Shown here piece after piece: positions 1-12,900 of a stretch of 64,000 bases of DNA (the stretch's first letter is position 1; every line of letters starts with the position of its first letter). Origin of the DNA: Hymenochaete sp. R1 (Eukaryota; Basidiomycota; Agaricomycetes; Hymenochaetales; Hymenochaetaceae); contig JAFREE010000050.1 of the NCBI GenBank assembly GCA_019400425.1, positions 1 through 64,000 on the forward strand, given 5' to 3'. A model generated the notes under the pieces. It ran no database searches. It saw only the letters and a program-made list of their open reading frames with translations, and was not told the origin of the DNA. Made by a program: the position numbers and the translations under genes.

Positions 1-1339
1 CTTTCAGCTTGGACTACGTACGGTACACCATTACCTACATTTGGTGGGTCCATCCTGACGGTGATTTTTTTTCAGATCGAGATCCGTCTCGACGGAATAT
101 GGAGCATACGCCTGCAGAACACAGGAGGAGAGCGTTCTGGGCCATGGATAGCTACGATAAAATAAAGGCGCAGTATCTATCGGTTTTTGTTTCCGGGTAG
201 CCAGTATTAAGTGTCTACGGAACTAAAGAATATAGAGGTTGGCCGACCTTTGTTATTCGATCCGGACAATAAATGGAAGATACAATACAAGCACTGAATC
301 ATCCATTCTGTTGATGGCACGCAAGCTATATGGTGCACATTTCTTGCAGATGTTTCCGTTGGATGTGGGCGTACCTTTGAGTAATAATACCCAAAATCTG
401 TTACATACCCGTCTATATTCCATTTAAACTGTTTCTTAAGACACTGTTCCACAATGACAATGAACACGCGTTTGCTTTCACTTTGTCTGTGACTCTTTTG
501 TCACCTTTTCGTCATCGTTCCTGCCGCGCATAGCGGCCATAGCCATCCAGTCAACTTTCTCTTTTTCGGGTTCAAGCTAAGCTTTCGTTTTATTTTCAAC
601 AAACCAAAATTTCAACCTTTGCGACATGAGCCAGCTTCCTTGGCCCAGTTTCCTTAGCATCCGTCTAAGCATAATGCTCAAAACATGAGTTTATGTCGCT
701 CACTGTATAAAGGGAACGGAAATAAAGGTAGTAGCTGCTGTTTAAGCGTACGGAGAGTGTGAAGGACATTTGTAGTTCCAAGCCAATACGGAAAGGAAAT
801 GGGAGGCTCCAAGTAAGGCTGGGGTCTTGTGTGCCGGTCTGACTTTTTGACGAGGCCCCAACAAGTTTGAATAAACAAAGGAGTAGGAGGTATCCGCATC
901 TTGGCTTGTCTTACCAGTACCCGTTCATCGGTGCGATTTGGGAGATAATCTCGTTTTGAGAGAAAAGGGGAGGGGAGGGATATAAGTGCCTAAACGCATT
1001 GAATGGGATATCAATGTGGTAAGTTGAGACGTCCGTTCAGTTTTTCGTACCCTAGTTAGCGCATGAACCCACATTCCACCTCTTATGTGCTTGAAATAAA
1101 CTTGTATTTCCGTCCCTAGAAACGTTTGAACTCCCCTCCGTTGCTTCTTTTCCTCAAGTATTCCGTCGATGTAGTGCATAATCTTCACAAAACGCATGGT
1201 TGGAGCCTATACTTATCACCGTGACGATGTGAACATCGAATGTTCATGGATTGTCTATCCTCGCTCACCATTACTGGGAACGGATAGCCACACTATTTTC
1301 AAGCATCCTATGAGAGAGATACATTTTATAACGCATATC
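1..1339. other. No gene recognised at the left edge
   Basis: Only short, overlapping frames of under 100 codons on both strands are present. None has a recognisable motif or a plausible splice continuation. It is probably intergenic DNA downstream of the decayed MFS copy. Confidence 0.5.
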
Positions 1340-2996
1340 CAGTATCATATGATCATAAATTCTTATCATGACTCACAGTGGCTGCAAACTGGCAATCCCC
1401 AACCGCTCTGTCAACGCTTCTGCCGCGAAAGAGAAGAGTGCAAAACTAAATCGTGACATGTGGTATTTGTTTTTGAGAAAAGGCTTGCTTCGGGGGGCAG
1501 AGATGCACATCCGAAACTGCCAATCCTCCTGATCGAGCCGGTGAGGAACTACTGGGGAGCCATTTGGGAACGAGCCGTCCCATTTCATTCGTAAGGGCTG
1601 GGTACATCGGCCCTACAAAGAGACCAATGCATGATACAGCAATTGCGCCACCAATCAAGACAGGAAGGAGCCAGACGACTAATTACAGACTTTACCGTAC
1701 GTTAGTTAGAGACTTTAAAGGACAATAAAGATATATCACCCCAAGACAAGAATAGCGCAGAAGAAGTTGACAAGGTGAACCCCAATCTGGCGTTATGGAA
1801 CCAGTTCTGTTGTCATCCATTCATCTGGGAAATCAAAGATATGTGCCTTGTGGTCGAACCAACCATAAAAGAGCAAGAGCGGTTCGCCCAAATGTGAGCC
1901 CTTCGTATCAATCAGCTTTTGAGACCAAGAACTCAGTGAGACAACATACCACCGAAGAACCCAATCGAGATATAACCGCTCGATGCCCCACCACCTCGAT
2001 GTTTCTACATGTAACGAACAGTCCAACCTAGCACTTCATTCGTCATGCTTCCTAGATCAAACTAGAGATCACATAATATTTACCTCCGATCGTAAACTCC
2101 AATCCAGCAATGACCAACAAACAGCAGACACCACATCCCAAGCATATACACGATCTTTTGACTCATTATCTACCTTAATTTATTATGCTGTCTAGCATCC
2201 TTGTCCACAGATCTTTCGTCAATATCATGTATCTCTTACTACAAAGGTGCATTAGGAAAGATATAAAAGAAGCGCGACTGCAACGACTCACCATCTTGAT
2301 TTTTCCTTCGACAGATGACTGAAAGAAGGGCATTGTTCACGATAGCTTCGAGCTACAGGAGCACAAAACAATAGGGACCATCTCTGGGGCAACTCCGCGA
2401 ACTGAGTCGATACCAGTGGTGAGCAGACAGTTCTCAGACCTGAAGTAGATCGATTAAATTGTAAATCAAAAGAAAACAGCGACCCGGTCTGAGAGACTTG
2501 CAGAATACAAGGGAATATGTTACGCAACTTACCAAGCCCCAGCCTATCGGTCAGTAGAATGTCCGAAAGTACTCTGACTATGAATCCCTGGGAATCGATA
2601 TTGATCTGAAGTATCTGATACTGAATGGGAAATAACTCACGACGAAGTTGTATACAAAAATCATAGACACGATGATATAGTTTACCTAAGGGTATTACGT
2701 TAATTGAAACGGGCGCAAAACACTCAAAAGCCGTACATTGTAGTATTCTTGCAGTTCTGGGATAAGGGGTCCGAGATTCTCGCCTTGCTCGAGGCATTAT
2801 TACCTTCCAAAACGACCATTTCAAGGAGATGAAGCGTACCGTCCCATCCTGCGGGAGGTAGAGAAAAGCGTATGGAGAAGCATTGGACCTTCTCCCACCT
2901 CAATATCGCTGGCGTAGGAGGTTCCGAATTTGCGCCCATCAGAACCACTTTGCTGATTTCGATGACCGGCCCCTCTGACATCTCAGCAACGGTCAT
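1340..2996 (-). pseudogene. Decayed MFS transporter (BSC6 / fucose-permease-like), copy 1
   Basis: Reading the minus strand, pieces of the same protein as the intact copy at 4504-6917 appear in order: a TM1 piece with AGWDG (about 2840-2870), the loop DILLTDRLGLGK (about 2530-2565), SPLVSTQFAELPQRWSL (about 2365-2415), a GGGAS-GYIS-GFFGG segment (about 1950-2005) and GGAIAVSCIGLFVGPMYP (about 1600-1655). The copy is broken. In the GGGAS segment an in-frame TAG (2005-2007) replaces the Gln codon of the sister copy. The exon ending in GRLVPKWL carries an insertion that shifts the frame. Several exons between TM2 and TM5 are missing or unreadable. The N-terminal hydrophilic domain of the sister is also not recognisable. 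It lies in the same orientation as the intact copy, about 3.5 kb away, so it is probably a tandem duplicate that decayed. Confidence 0.8.
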
Positions 2997-4503
2997 GAAA
3001 TTGTCTGTTTAGAATTTAGCCAACAACTGCTAGGGACTGGCCTGTGGACCTGCTGTGGAATCAGCTTATTGGAAGCTGTGACTTGTTGAAGAGTCATTAA
3101 TGTCATTTCCGAGTTCTAGTACCCGAGCCACGGCCTGTCGGCTGTACGATTCGGTAGAAGAGACTATGAGCGCTGATGAGGAAGGTGAGAAATGAAGAAA
3201 GGAATACTGAATAAGTACTCAGCTTGTGACAATAAACATAGTTAAGCAGTCAAGCTCTGTTGGAAATATATGCTCTGTAAGGATTCTTGAGATGTTTGCT
3301 AACGCGTGTATACGTCTACCCCATTTCTCCGAGGGTTCTCCGAGACCCATCCTTCGAGTGTGGCCGCCCTAAGCTCTTTCTTCGAGCTACAAAGTATGGT
3401 CTTACCCGCCTACCACACCTAAAATGTTGTCCAATCCCTCTTCCACCACTAGAACAGTTGGCAAGCAGCAAGGGCAACTCAGATATCAAGCACTTCATGG
3501 GTTCTAACTCCGAGATACATGTTGGTCACCTGTTGTCCGGCCTTAGCTTATCAGCGTCAGAAGTAGAAGTGAACTTTGCGTCCGAACGGATAACTCGTAG
3601 AAGGGGGGAGCTGGGGGAGTTCGAAGTGAGGGGATCGGAGAATCCGCGGAGAAATAAGGGTACTCCGAAGGGATCGGAGTGCTTTGCCTATCCACCCATG
3701 GCCAGTAAGCTTAAAGTTCTCCTTCAGTCCTTCGTCCTCCTTTGGCGAAGTAAGTATACCTGAAATGCGGAGCTAGGGCTAGGAGATGCCTTCCGTTCAA
3801 CAGATTCATAGAGGTCAGTGAGTTGCAGCCAAGTGGAGACCGATGCAAAATCAAACTCCTTCCGCACGTCCGCCTGGCACTTTCCCTTTCACGATGTGAA
3901 TGATACCTAGTTAATGGTGATTATGGCTTAATTGTGAGGGGCTGGGTACACTAGGACTTCGCCTTCCATCGTCCATAGATGAACCCTTTTGCATGGCCCA
4001 CAATTGATGAGTGACATACTAACGCAATATGACTTAAAAGACATTTCTCACCTGTACCTTTGTCAATTCAGCGCCCAGTCTTCTCAAATCATATCCCCTC
4101 TGTCGAACCTTGACACCGAGTTTTATCCTAGCATTCAGCATAAGCATGCTGTCTTTGTGATCACGAGCACCCAGGGAGATATTTGGCGTTGCTAACTGTT
4201 CAGTTCTCCTTTTGAGTCGCGAGTTTGTTTTAGTCACAGAAGCGTACAACTCGAGCAAAGACGCAGTTTTCCGCGGGGTTCCATAGTAAAGGCACCAGCG
4301 GCTTGCCTTTCGTCATCTGTTGAATCATGAAGGGAATCCATGGCTTACTCTGCACGCTAGCTAAATGCGGGTCCGGAAGCGACACCGCTTTGTTCGCTAA
4401 CTTCATTGTAAGTACTCGCAAAATTTGCATCTCTCTGCTTAAGGGCTAGTTTTTTCCGAGATTCCACCTTCACCCCCGTTCCCATTCCATTTCATGTGAA
4501 TCG
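2997..4503. other. Spacer between the two MFS copies, no gene recognised
   Basis: An open frame on the plus strand at 3287-3763 (158 codons) has no recognisable motif. It is basic and arginine-rich with no clear domain or splice context. Nothing else supports a gene. Remnants of older elements cannot be excluded. Confidence 0.45.
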
Positions 4504-6917
4504 CTACGATGAATTTGCTCGTTTTCGCCCGCCGTTGGGGACGAGTAACCACACCGCGATTAAGCTTCCTATCAGAGCTATGCATCTTGGGCGAATTTCA
4601 GCACTCATAAAGTTACAGTCCTCTCCGCACTCACAAAGGTTGTAAACTGACGATACCAAATTTTTCGGCTAATGCCCCCGTCAGAAAAGGGAAGAGAGCG
4701 GAGCCTAAAAGTAACAAATGATTTTGAGCTGAACAAAGAAACTTCTCTGGAGGACGGAAAGGTGCGGACCTGCGAAGCCAAAACTTCCAATCCACCCGAT
4801 CGAACCCGTGAGTATCCATTGCGGAACGAGTCGCCCAGTTTCATTCATGAGAATCGGGTACATTGGTCCTATGAAGAAACCAATGCATGATACTGCAACG
4901 GCGCCACCGATAAGGGAAGGGACGAGCCAGACGACAAGTTGCAACCTGAGACGAGCATTAGCGAAAATATCACTTTCAAGATCAAAATTCCTTATCGTAC
5001 CCTAAAGCCAGAGCCGCATAGATGAAAATGACGAAGTGGTCCCCGACCTTATATCACGAAGTCACTTATTATAAGAAATTACCGCGGAAACAATGCTCAC
5101 GCACCCTATTGTTGAACCATAATAGGGCGACTCGCCCAAGAGCAAGACCTAAAGAACCATTAGCCGTCAAGAAAAAATATAAAATGTAGTGAAAAAAACG
5201 TACCGCCGAAAAAGCCAGTCGATATATATCCTGCGGATGCCCCTCCTCCCCGGTGCTCCTGCATGTAGCTGACGGTCCAGCCTATAACCCGTCTATTATA
5301 TTTTCCGAGTCAAAAAGTACCAAAATGTGACTAACCTCCGATCGTAAACTCCAGTCCGACATATAGCAGACTCCAGACTCCAAGGATATGTACGATTTTT
5401 TGGCTCATTATCTGTCTCGCCTTACTATGTTCTCCTATATTCTTGTCCGTGATCTTCTCACCAATCTCACGAAAACAATCTACCAAGTTTTTATTTTATT
5501 CCGATGAAGAGTCGCAGGATAAGAAAAGTCCATGGCGGCGTACCATCTTGTTTCTTCCCTCGGAAAATCAATGCAAGAAGGGCACTGTTCAGTGTAGCGA
5601 GAGCGACGGAGATGCAGAAGAATAATGACCACCGACGAGGCATGTCTGCAAATTGTGTTGAAGCTATCGGAGAAATAACGGCTCCAAAACCTGGTCTTCC
5701 TCGGTCAAAAAGGCGAGTGCATCATGGAGTGGGCTGGGTCTCACCATACAGAGCGTGGATCAACCCCATTTTGGAAGACGAATTTCTCGTCAAGCCGGCC
5801 ACATATCCATTGACTTGCGCATCCTTCACGGGTAAACGGACAAGCGGAATTGAATCGGTTATCCGTGGAGCGGAGCAAAGAAAAAAAAGTTGTAAGGTCG
5901 AAGGAACGAACATACCTGTAAAGATATCCCCCACCCGTCTACGAGGAATGCGATGCACACCACGGGGAAAGGTGTCGCGGGTGAGATGACAGCGTACGCA
6001 ACGGCTTGTGCGAATGCTCCTGTTTCATCCATAAGTCAGTAAGACCTATAGACAGACATAAAATTGAACCAACCTATTACAAGAATCTTGAAAGTCAAGC
6101 CGTTAAGCGTCCGATGTGAAGCTTGTAGTGAATCGGCAAATGCTGCTTACCTTCCCAAGCCCCAACTTGTCCGTCAGAAGAATGTTCGTTACCGCCCCGA
6201 GAATGAAACCCTGTATCTCATAGTCGGCTCGAAGCGCGCGATACAGCATGAAGCGCGACTCACGACACATATGCACACGAAAATCATGGACACAACAATG
6301 TAGTTCACCTGAAGGACCATCAGCGGCACGCTATACAGACACGAGGAACTCGAACATACACTATAATACTCCTGCAGCCTCGGAATGAGAGGGCCCAGAC
6401 ACCCACCTTATAATAGATCAACATGTCAGTGTACTTCTCTCTAAATCAACAAAATACAGCCCAGAAGTCAGAGTCAAAGAACAAACGCACCATCCCATCC
6501 AGCGAGAAACAACGAGAAACATAACCCAAAAAGCTGGACTTTCTCCCTCCTTTCCATCGCCGGCGTGCGGCTCCCACCACCCCCACTCGTCGGCCCAAAC
6601 TCCGAGCCTGTATTCGCAGGCTCCTGCTTCTGCTTCTCAGTTTCCTTTTCGCTTCCTCCAAGTCCATCGTCGATATGGACATCTGCGAGAGGCTGCTTCT
6701 CATTCTCTGGATCGTCCACAGCTTTGAGCGTCCTCGAATCGTCTGTCTGGCTCCTCGTGAACGACCGCCGAGGTCTACTAATGGCTGTGTATCCCTGTTG
6801 GTTTGCAGTAGCAGAAGCAGAAGCGGTATGAGCACCGTTCCCACTGGTAGCTTGTTCGTGTGGACTGCTCGCCGCCACTGTACCGACAGCATCTCCAAGT
6901 TCTAACACCGCTGCCAT
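4504..6917 (-). CDS. MFS transporter, BSC6 / fucose-permease-like, apparently intact
   Basis: Predicted 12-TM major facilitator protein of the fungal BSC6-like group; substrate unknown. Exon 1 (6491-6917) encodes a hydrophilic Ser/Thr/Gln-rich N-terminus of about 125 residues, then TM1 ending in AGWDG. Later exons read in order: GPLIPRLQEYYS (6360-6406), VNYIVVSMIFV (6264-6308), GFILGAVTNILLTDKLGLGK (6151-6210), a 13-nt microexon ILVIG, then FAQAVAYAVISPATPFPV, DAQVNGYVAGLTRNSSSKMG, GAVISPIASTQFADMPRRWS, GWTVSYMQEHRGGGASAGYI, LALGRVALLWFNNR, GGAVAVSCIGFFIGPMYP and ALFPFLTGALAEKFG. The final exon gives LIAVWLLVP and a TAG stop at 4504-4506. All junctions I checked keep frame with GT-AG ends; the last acceptor is the least certain. 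Family placement rests on motif order and conserved segments, not on a search. A degraded tandem copy lies downstream. Confidence 0.8.
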
Positions 6918-7882
6918 ATCGCGAGCCTTGACGTCCTTTTGAGCGAAAGAAAGAGAAAGACGTCGCCGTCTAGTGTAGAGTAGGAAGGAGAGAAGAGAAA
7001 GGAATGTTTATGTACGTGTACTATATCTGCTATCTCCAGGTCCATGGGAGCATGAGGATACGTGTTCTATCTGCTATCTGCCATGGAGGAAGACAGACGG
7101 ACGGGGCGGGGTTTGTCTTGAGACAAATTTGGAAACGAAGAAGCATTGAGAGAGAGATTCGGAGAGATGTTTTGTTCGCCGAGGCGAGGCGCACGGCGCG
7201 CAGCTCCGCTTCGCCCGTCTCATTCTGGCTCGGAGGAGTCGCGCAATTTCTCCTTCTGTCTTCGACACGCTTGTTCTGCGACCTCGTTTCCCTGTTCCCT
7301 GTTCCTCATCCTGAATGTCCGGTCAGCTCAAGATATGATCTCTCGATGACCCCAAGCTCTCAGCATATTCAGAGACAAAACACCCTTTCCACTAGTACTG
7401 TCCAGTGTCCAATTGCATTGCACAGGTGCGTGTATGCTTCAAGTTCATTTCTCTTTTATTCCTTTCCTGCTCAAAGTTCACACAGAAGGATCAAATCCGC
7501 TTTTGCAACCCTAAATTTCATTTTTGGGGGGTATTCGCCACTGCGAAAAGAAAAACAGCAAAGGAAGAACCTATCACGAAAAAAAAATTACTCGTACACT
7601 GACGACGTATTCGTAAAGACATAAGAAATGTCTGAGAACAGGAAAGGAACGAAAGAAAGAGAAATAGCATCGCAGTATCATGATAACCCGTAAAACCTGT
7701 GAAATGAAGAGGGAGAGGGGGTGGGGGAGGGAGGGATCGAGGTGAGATTGTGTATGCGAAGAAGGTAATTAAAAGGCTCGGTGAGTGTGGAAGGTCCTTT
7801 TAATCTAAGGAGTACAGGAGAGAAGGAGTCCAGAAAGCAATAAGAAATGAGGAACGGGACGAGAGAGAGAAGAAAGTTATTT
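6918..7882. other. Intergenic: upstream of MFS copy 2, downstream of the sugar transporter
   Basis: It holds the promoter side of the MFS gene starting at 6917 and the 3' flank of the sugar transporter ending at 7883. A 206-codon plus-strand frame (7004-7624) has low-complexity, cysteine- and arginine-rich composition and no motif; I treat it as chance. Confidence 0.5.
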
Positions 7883-9908
7883 CTAAACTTTCTCGTCGCT
7901 GTGGTTGTCGTTATGCAATTCCTTCGGCGCACTCCCATCGACGGCAGCATGGTCCGTGGAGTGGATGTTCTCCGCCATCAACTTCCTCCTCAGACGTCCG
8001 CTCGTGATCGGTGTCGAGTGCATGTACAACAAGTCGATCTGTTCGAGCGATAGTCCCTTCGTCTCGGGGATGCAGAAGTACGTGAAGATGATACAGCAGA
8101 AGCATGTCGATCCCCAGATGAAGAATACCTTGGCGCCGAGGTTGGCATCCCCGGGCTCATTGTCGACAAGGTAGGGTGTTGCGTAACCGATGGCGAAGTT
8201 CCAGAGCCAGTTGGAGGCAGTAGCGAGAGACATACCCTTCGCACGGACGTTAAGTGGGTAGATTTCGCCGACGACGACCCACGCAATGGGACCCCAAGTC
8301 GAGGCGAAGAAAGCGATGTAAATGCATCTGGAAGAAGCGATTGTTAGATTCAAGGAGTGGTATAACTCGAAATTTTCTACTCACACGAAAGCGATAAGGA
8401 CCTTCTGACCAGCCAAGTTACTCGTCGGAATCGTAACACCCGCAATAGCGACGATGAACTCGCAAATACACATGCCAGCGGCACCGACAAGAAGTAAACG
8501 CCTACGACCAAATCGCTCGACACCCCAGATACCCGGAACAGTCATGACGACATTGACGACATTCGTGATGACAGAAATGGTGAAGGAGTTGTTGATGCCA
8601 GAGTTCTTGAAGAAACTCGTGCCGAAGTAAAAGATGAAGTTTATACCGGTGAGCTGTTGCCAAGCCTGGAGGGCCATGCCAGTCACGACGCGGAAACAAA
8701 TCTTGTTGGGTTCACCGATACGGAAGCAGTCGAGGTAGGAGTCCGAGCTGATTCTCCGCTCTTCTTCCAGGTTCAAGCGGATCTCGCTGAGGTCTTGTGC
8801 GACGAGTTGATCATCCGGTGAGGACCCCGTCAGACGAGCGAGGGAGACGGCGGCATCCGCGTCCCGGCCTTTCTTGATCAACCAACGAGGTGATTCGGGA
8901 AGGAAGAACATTCCGAGAGACAGAATGAACGCCCAGACAAACTGAATGGCGATGGGAATTCGGTAAGCTGAGAAGTCTGACCGCAGTTCGGTACCCTTGT
9001 TGACACATGAAGCCAGCAAAAGACCGATTGTGATGGCCCACTGGTATCCGGATACGACGGCACCACGAATCCATTTGGGAGCGCTGATGGATTGATTTAA
9101 AAGTCAGATATGGATGTGATACATGGGTGGAAAGTCAGGGGTTGAGAGCTTGGTATCACAGACTAATCCGTGGACCATGCGGTCACCCATTTGAAATGAA
9201 TGGGACCCGAGGTGATAGTCGAACTTGGCGGAACAAATGCATGCGCAAAAGAATGAAGGCTCACCATTCTGACTGGTACATGGGCACCAACACGGAAACG
9301 AGACCCACACCCAGACCGGCAATAACACGACCGACGATGAAGAGAGCCATGGCGGTCGAAGCTGTTTGCATGGCGACACCGACGGAGAAAACGAGACACG
9401 AGAAGATGATTCCCCATTTCCTACCGGCGAAGTCTGCCATTGGGGCGCCGAGAAGAGCGCCGCAGAAGGTACCGGCGGAGAGAATGGAGACGACGAGAGA
9501 TTTGCGGCCGGTTGATATGGTACAAGTGCCATCAACTAGAAAGCAAGACGCGTCAGGACGGAGAAGACATGAATGCATAGGGACGGAAAGGGATGACTGA
9601 CCCTCTTGACCAAAGGTACATAACCATTCATTCATAGCGAGAAGACCGTTGATGACGCCGGTATCGTAGCCATAGAGGATACCACCAAAGGCAGCGAAAG
9701 CACTAAGGAGCCAAAAGGGATTAGAACAGGCGGCGCAGGACGAAAGGACACAAGGCAACGTACGCCTGGAAGAAAGAAGGTGAGCATGTCTGTCATGGGA
9801 TGCGAAGGGAGAATGGAGAGAGCATACCATGAGGATACCAGCTACTTTATTCTTTGAACCATGGTCGCCGATGACGGGACCGGCAGCGGCAGCAGGACCT
9901 CCTGCCAT
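7883..9908 (-). CDS. MFS sugar (monosaccharide) transporter
   Basis: Plasma-membrane sugar:proton symporter or facilitator of the SP family, with 12 predicted TM helices. Six exons join in frame: 9828-9908, 9752-9765, 9602-9702, 9265-9535, 8385-9083 and 7883-8327, giving about 536 residues. Signatures in order: FAAFGGILYGYDTGVINGLL in TM1, GAPMADFAGRKWG, GRVIAGLGVGLVSVLVPMYQ, LPESPRWLIKKGR before the central loop, QQLTGINFIFYFG in TM7, GVERFGRRRLLL, and PETKGLSLEQIDLLY near the C-terminus. The start at 9908 is ATG and gives MAGGPAAAAG, a normal short cytosolic N-terminus. Exon 2 is only 14 nt. The C-terminal tail is hydrophilic and His/Asp-rich. The substrate (hexose, pentose or quinate) cannot be decided from sequence alone. 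A TATA-like box lies about 120 bp upstream. Confidence 0.92.
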
Positions 9909-12900
9909 GATGGGATGAGAGGATAGAGTGACGAAAGGTTCGGGTTGAGTGGGGAAGAGTATGTGAGTTTGTGGGATTGTATGGGGGGGTACGGCTAGTG
10001 ATTTGTCAAGAGGGGGGAAGATGGGGAACTTTATAGTGTTGAGAGTGTGAAATGATCGAGTAGAAAAGAAAAAGAGAAAAGGAGAAAATCGAGAGAGATG
10101 GGATGGACAGAGATGAGATGAGATGCAGCCGCAGCCCGGCTCATTTCAAACAGATTGCCGAACCCCGCACTAAAGACCCCGATCACCCCCCCTTCCCCGG
10201 CCCACGTAGCCCGCTTCCGCGTTCCCGTTCTTCCCCGCATTTTTATCCCTCTCTCTCTCTCTTTCCCTCCAGCTCACCGTCTTCGAAACATATCTCTCTG
10301 GCATTGACACCAACATCACCACCGCCAGCAACAGCCAGCTACCCACTCTTTAGAATGACTCCTCAACGTTGAGTGGCAATTGAGCAGCGACGCTGTCTCA
10401 TATTCCACATGGTCTCCTTTTCGCCTCTCACGTCTCATCGTTTACGCCCGACGTCCGGTCCACGCTCCTTCGGTCTCCTCTTCCCCCTCAGGTACGCATG
10501 CATATGCTTCTCTACAACACACAACCGACCACCACGGACCAAGCGCACACTAGCATTTCACTTCATTTTTTTTGTCTTCCCTCGACCGAACGTACTCCGA
10601 GTCTCCGAACGCTTTGATCTCTCGCTTTCTGCCTATTTGTCTGATGATCAGGCTCATCTTTATCACCGTTCCAAGGCACACACCCTCAGATGCGTTTCAA
10701 ATGCATTGTGGCTCTGTAAATACCAGTGGGTTTTTTAAGCCGATTATCATGCAGTAGAGCCTTGCCTTCCGAATCCAGCAACTGGTACTCTCATCTGTCC
10801 GCCTTTCCAAAGGGTCGCTAACCCGTCAGACTTAGAACTCATTTACATCATCTCTTTACCTCCTATTTGTCGTTGGCTCGCTCGTGTGTGTGTGTGTGCA
10901 TGTCTGATGCCTTTTGCGCTTAGCTTCATTTGTCGTAAGAACGCAGATCGAAAGTTAAAATGGGCGGGCGTGTCGACTACGCCGGCGCGTGATCGGGGGA
11001 CATACGCTTCGGGGGAGGTTGGTGCAAAATCTTCAACGATGCCCCCGTATTTGCCATGGTGGGAGCGCCCAGGTTTTCGACTGAATATCGCATAGGTTTC
11101 TGGTTAACCCAGAAGGCTTCCTAATGCCCTCGAAACTAGGGAAACAAGAGATTGTCGCATCATTTCAAAATCTCTTCGTACAACAATTTGAAAAGAATAC
11201 ACCCTCCGAAAACACTACCTTCCTTCCGTAGACGCATGCCCTTCTGGGCCATGTCCAATCAAAAACCTGAAGCGTCCGATCCAATTCTGGACTAGGCCTA
11301 TTAAGAAAGTTTCGTCGGCAGTGTGTGCGATCGATATGTACAAGTTACGGTCTGTATTCGCATGCAAGAGTAATCGGAGTCTTTCGACATACTAGTAGTA
11401 CTGAATCATCACACCCGGGCGTTCCTCGGAGAGTTACTAGTAAGTACTGGAAGTACTCGGATGCAGGCTGCAGGTCGCAGACAGTTACCGCCAGCACCCT
11501 GCTTTCATGAAGAAAACATGGACGTGGAAGAAGCAAAGTCAGAGATAGAACAAAGTGACGGCCATTTTCGTTGCCTTGTATTTCGTGCTATGATCGTGCG
11601 CGTTCTATTGACGTCGACAACTCGAGCTTTTCTTAGAGTCCGAGTATCAATTTCCTTCTTACCATCTTCGCAGTACACCGTAAAACCAAGAATATCTCCT
11701 GGATCTCCCCACCTGTCTTGTCTCACAATCCCGCAATCCGCAATATTAATCTAATCAAACCCCCATACTACCCCTATCACCCCTTTCCCCATGCCCCATG
11801 GGTCCTAACTTCATCTTTTCTAAGCTCTTCCTGCTCCTGCTCCTCCTCATCGATCAACCATTCACTCACATGCACACTTCGCACCGCATGGCAACCTCCT
11901 AATTCAATTCCCGAGATGAAGACTCACATCCATGAATTTTTCATTCGTTATTCGACAGACTCCGGCACAAAGATACGGTTCGGTTCGGTTCGAGAACATG
12001 CGCGATGGTTTGAGGACCTCGAAGCCATTGATCCAGCTGCACTATTGATTCTCCTGATCCGCCTACAGAACAAACCCAGAGCATCGACCGACCAACCGAT
12101 CGACGGTAGAATATAAACTCGTAGGAAGGCTAAAACGTTACGGATCGATTACTATTACTCCTGGGTGACTCCTATTCTTCTCTAGACCTTCTTCCGAGTG
12201 AAAGGTATGAGCACAGCGTCGGTCCACGCGCTCGCGTTCTCGAAGCATCCTTTCTCCTTTCTTATGCAACTCGAACTATTCGCGGTATCGGCGAACAAAG
12301 TGGAAAACGGGATTCATGAGGCAGGACCCCCGGATACCTTCTCGGGCGGCGGCCTGCGGAAAAAAACACGGGGAGAGGACATCACCCGGGTACAACGGTT
12401 ATGTCCGGCGCCGAACTCGGAAGAGTTGATTGCTTTTTATAGAAAGCGAGCTCGGTGAGATCCGAGCCGGGGATGTGTTCCGAATAGCTTGTCCTACCCG
12501 GATTCAGCCCTCTCCCGAGACTTGTCATATGTGCGCATGGCAATGACAGTGTTTTTAACCGTGGGCTTGGCTTGAGCTTGGAATAAAACATTTGACACCT
12601 TTTGCTCCAAAATTGCATGAATTTAGAGAAGAAAAAGTTAAAAAATCAAACGTTTTTCTCCATGTCTCATTCTAAGTGCCTTGTCCGACAGGTCATTCCA
12701 CTCACACTCAAAACATAACACTCCTCCAACTGATTCGAACGAACCCCACACATCCAAACACTCGATCTCGAAACCTACCTCTTCTCCCTTCTCTCGGATC
12801 TTGTCCATTCCAGCCGGTGGAGGCCATGTAACACATGTGGGCCGGTATGGGCTGAACAGTCCTCCCGTCTTTTTTTGTCTTGCCGTCGTCCCCAAGATCT

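Noticed and set aside
3287..3763. 158-codon plus-strand frame in the MFS spacer
   Set aside because: No motif, no splice partner and no homology recognised; it is probably chance or old debris.
7004..7624. 206-codon plus-strand frame between the two transporter genes
   Set aside because: Composition is unlike protein, it has no motif, and it lies in the MFS promoter area.
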